A stretch of 15,999 nt of DNA from an uncultured Methylococcaceae bacterium (GTDB lineage Bacteria > Pseudomonadota > Gammaproteobacteria > Methylococcales > Methylomonadaceae). The notes below the pieces were generated by a model. The model did not search any database. It was not told the DNA's origin and saw only the letters and a program-made list of their open reading frames with translations. Position 1 is the first letter of the stretch; each line of letters opens with the position of its first letter. The DNA is taken from contig CAIMDR010000144.1 of assembly GCA_903839795.1 (NCBI GenBank), forward strand, positions 1-15,999, given 5' to 3'. Position numbers and translations under genes: made by a program. Shown here piece after piece: positions 14,919 through 15,999 of the stretch.

Positions 14919-15999
14919 TTTTAAAAAAATAACCACAAACACCTGCGTTCTGGTTATGGGTTTGTCGCTTGTGGGTTGTGAAATGTTACCGTTTAAGCAA
15001 GCCGCCAAATTACCGTTGAATCCTGTAAAAAAGCAAGAAATGAATGCCGTTTTTAAGCAATTGGAAAACAAGCCGGCCGCTATTGAGACCCCCAATGAAT
15101 TGTATCGAGGGACAGATCGTTTTGTATCCGGTGCTACCCAACAAAACAGAAATACTGGCTCAACAGGCACCGGTTCTTACAGTCTTAATTTTGACGAGGC
15201 TGACCTGGGCGAGGTGGCAAAAGTTATCTTGGGCGATATCCTCGCGCAAAACTATGTACTCAGCCCCAAAGTGGCCGGTAAAGTGACTTTGCAAACCACT
15301 GACCCCTTAACCAAGGAAGAATTATTGCCTACCCTGGAAATGGTCTTGCGCATGAATAATGCCGCGTTGATTAAGAATGGCAAAATTTACCATATTGAAC
15401 CGACCGCCGATGCTTTATTTCTATCAGATATGTCTGCCAGTCGGTCAGGGTATCAAACCCGGGTGATACCGGTTAAAAATGTGGGTGTTCAGGATATTGT
15501 CGACATTATAAAACCCTTGGTGCATGAAAAAACCATCCTGACGGTGGATGCCAAGCGTAATATCTTGGTCGCTTCCGGAACCGCCGATGAAATATCCAGA
15601 GTGCTGGATATGATAGGCACTTTTGATATTGATATGTTAAAGGGGCGCTCGTTTGGCTTGTTTCCCCTGACTCATGTAGATCCAAAAACCGTGATTGAAG
15701 AGCTGCAAACTGTTTTTTATCAAAAGGGTAAAGGCGAGAAGTCCGAGTTTTTTCAGTTTATCCCGATACAGCGCTTAAACGCCGTTTTGGCAGTAACCCA
15801 TCAGGCACATTATCTGGAAGATATTGAAGACTGGATATTCAGGCTGGATAAAGCCAACACCGCGTCCGGCGGCGGGGTTAATGTCTATAAAGTTCAACAT
15901 GCCGATGCCAAAAAATTGGCGGCCACGCTAAACCAGATTTTTACCGGCTCCAAAAGCAAAGATACTTCCGCTTCTATTGCGCCGGGGGAAACGGCTGAC
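14911..15999 (+). CDS. gspD: T2SS secretin GspD, 3'-truncated by the window edge
   Basis: Outer-membrane secretin that forms the exit channel; 363 codons are visible and the frame is open at the right edge. The N-terminus is a lipoprotein signal peptide with lipobox L-V-G-C (Cys23), followed by Glu, so outer-membrane sorting is plausible. The N0 domain (about 90-165) starts YSLNFDEADLGEVAKVILGDIL. N1 (about 184-243) has TRVIPVKNVGVQDIVDIIKPL and RNILVASGTADEI. N2 (about 247-316) has FPLTHVDPKTVIEELQTVF and LNAVLAVTHQAHYLEDIEDWI. N3 starts near 325 with VNVYKVQHADAKKLAATLNQIF. The membrane-spanning secretin core lies outside. The ATG overlaps the end of gspN, and a lipidated secretin may reduce the need for a separate pilotin. 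Confidence 0.95.
   Translation, partial: MNNFKKITTNTCVLVMGLSLVGCEMLPFKQAAKLPLNPVKKQEMNAVFKQLENKPAAIETPNELYRGTDRFVSGATQQNRNTGSTGTGSYSLNFDEADLGEVAKVILGDILAQNYVLSPKVAGKVTLQTTDPLTKEELLPTLEMVLRMNNAALIKNGKIYHIEPTADALFLSDMSASRSGYQTRVIPVKNVGVQDIVDIIKPLVHEKTILTVDAKRNILVASGTADEISRVLDMIGTFDIDMLKGRSFGLFPLTHVDPKTVIEELQTVFYQKGKGEKSEFFQFIPIQRLNAVLAVTHQAHYLEDIEDWIFRLDKANTASGGGVNVYKVQHADAKKLAATLNQIFTGSKSKDTSASIAPGETAD

Overview
The window reads as chromosomal DNA of a moderately AT-rich gammaproteobacterium. Gene content, protein style and dispersed palindromes (GTCGGGATT/AATCCCGAC type, GGTTCCCAA/TTGGGAACC type, heptamers of the AAGGTTC/AAGGTAC type) recall gammaproteobacterial methanotrophs such as Methylobacter or Methylomonas. 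That taxonomic guess is an inference from memory; no marker gene is present to prove it. All recognised genes are on the + strand.

Layout. (1) Bases 3-692 are the 3' end of a gene for a GHKL-type ATPase fused to a DUF4325 (STAS-like) domain. (2) Bases 693-1088 hold no gene but carry two palindromic repeat elements and a candidate promoter. (3) glnK-amtB (1089-2724) is a PII signalling protein and ammonium channel pair closed by a strong intrinsic terminator (2751-2781). (4) A 1203-residue AsmA-like DUF748 envelope protein (2818-6429) contains an internal duplication of about 223 residues. (5) From about 6509 to the right edge runs a type II secretion (T2SS) operon in the order gspE-F-G-H-I-J-K-L-M-N-D. 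The secretin gene gspD runs off the edge after 363 codons.

How the genes work together. The operon encodes the cytoplasmic ATPase (E), the inner-membrane platform (F, L, M, and the GspC-like N), the major pseudopilin (G), the minor pseudopilin tip complex (H, I, J, K) and the outer-membrane secretin (D, with a lipobox). The order matches the Xanthomonas xps arrangement as I remember it. Most junctions overlap by 4-26 bases or nearly touch, which suggests translational coupling. No prepilin peptidase (gspO/pilD) and no canonical gspC are visible; GspN probably stands in for GspC.

The most unusual feature is that short repeats have invaded the 5' ends of two minor-pseudopilin genes. A heptamer array plus a double hairpin lies between gspG and the conserved start of gspH. 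A second heptamer array of exactly 21 bp is translated inside the GspJ leader. I found no convincing undescribed multi-gene system; the T2SS and glnK-amtB loci are known types.
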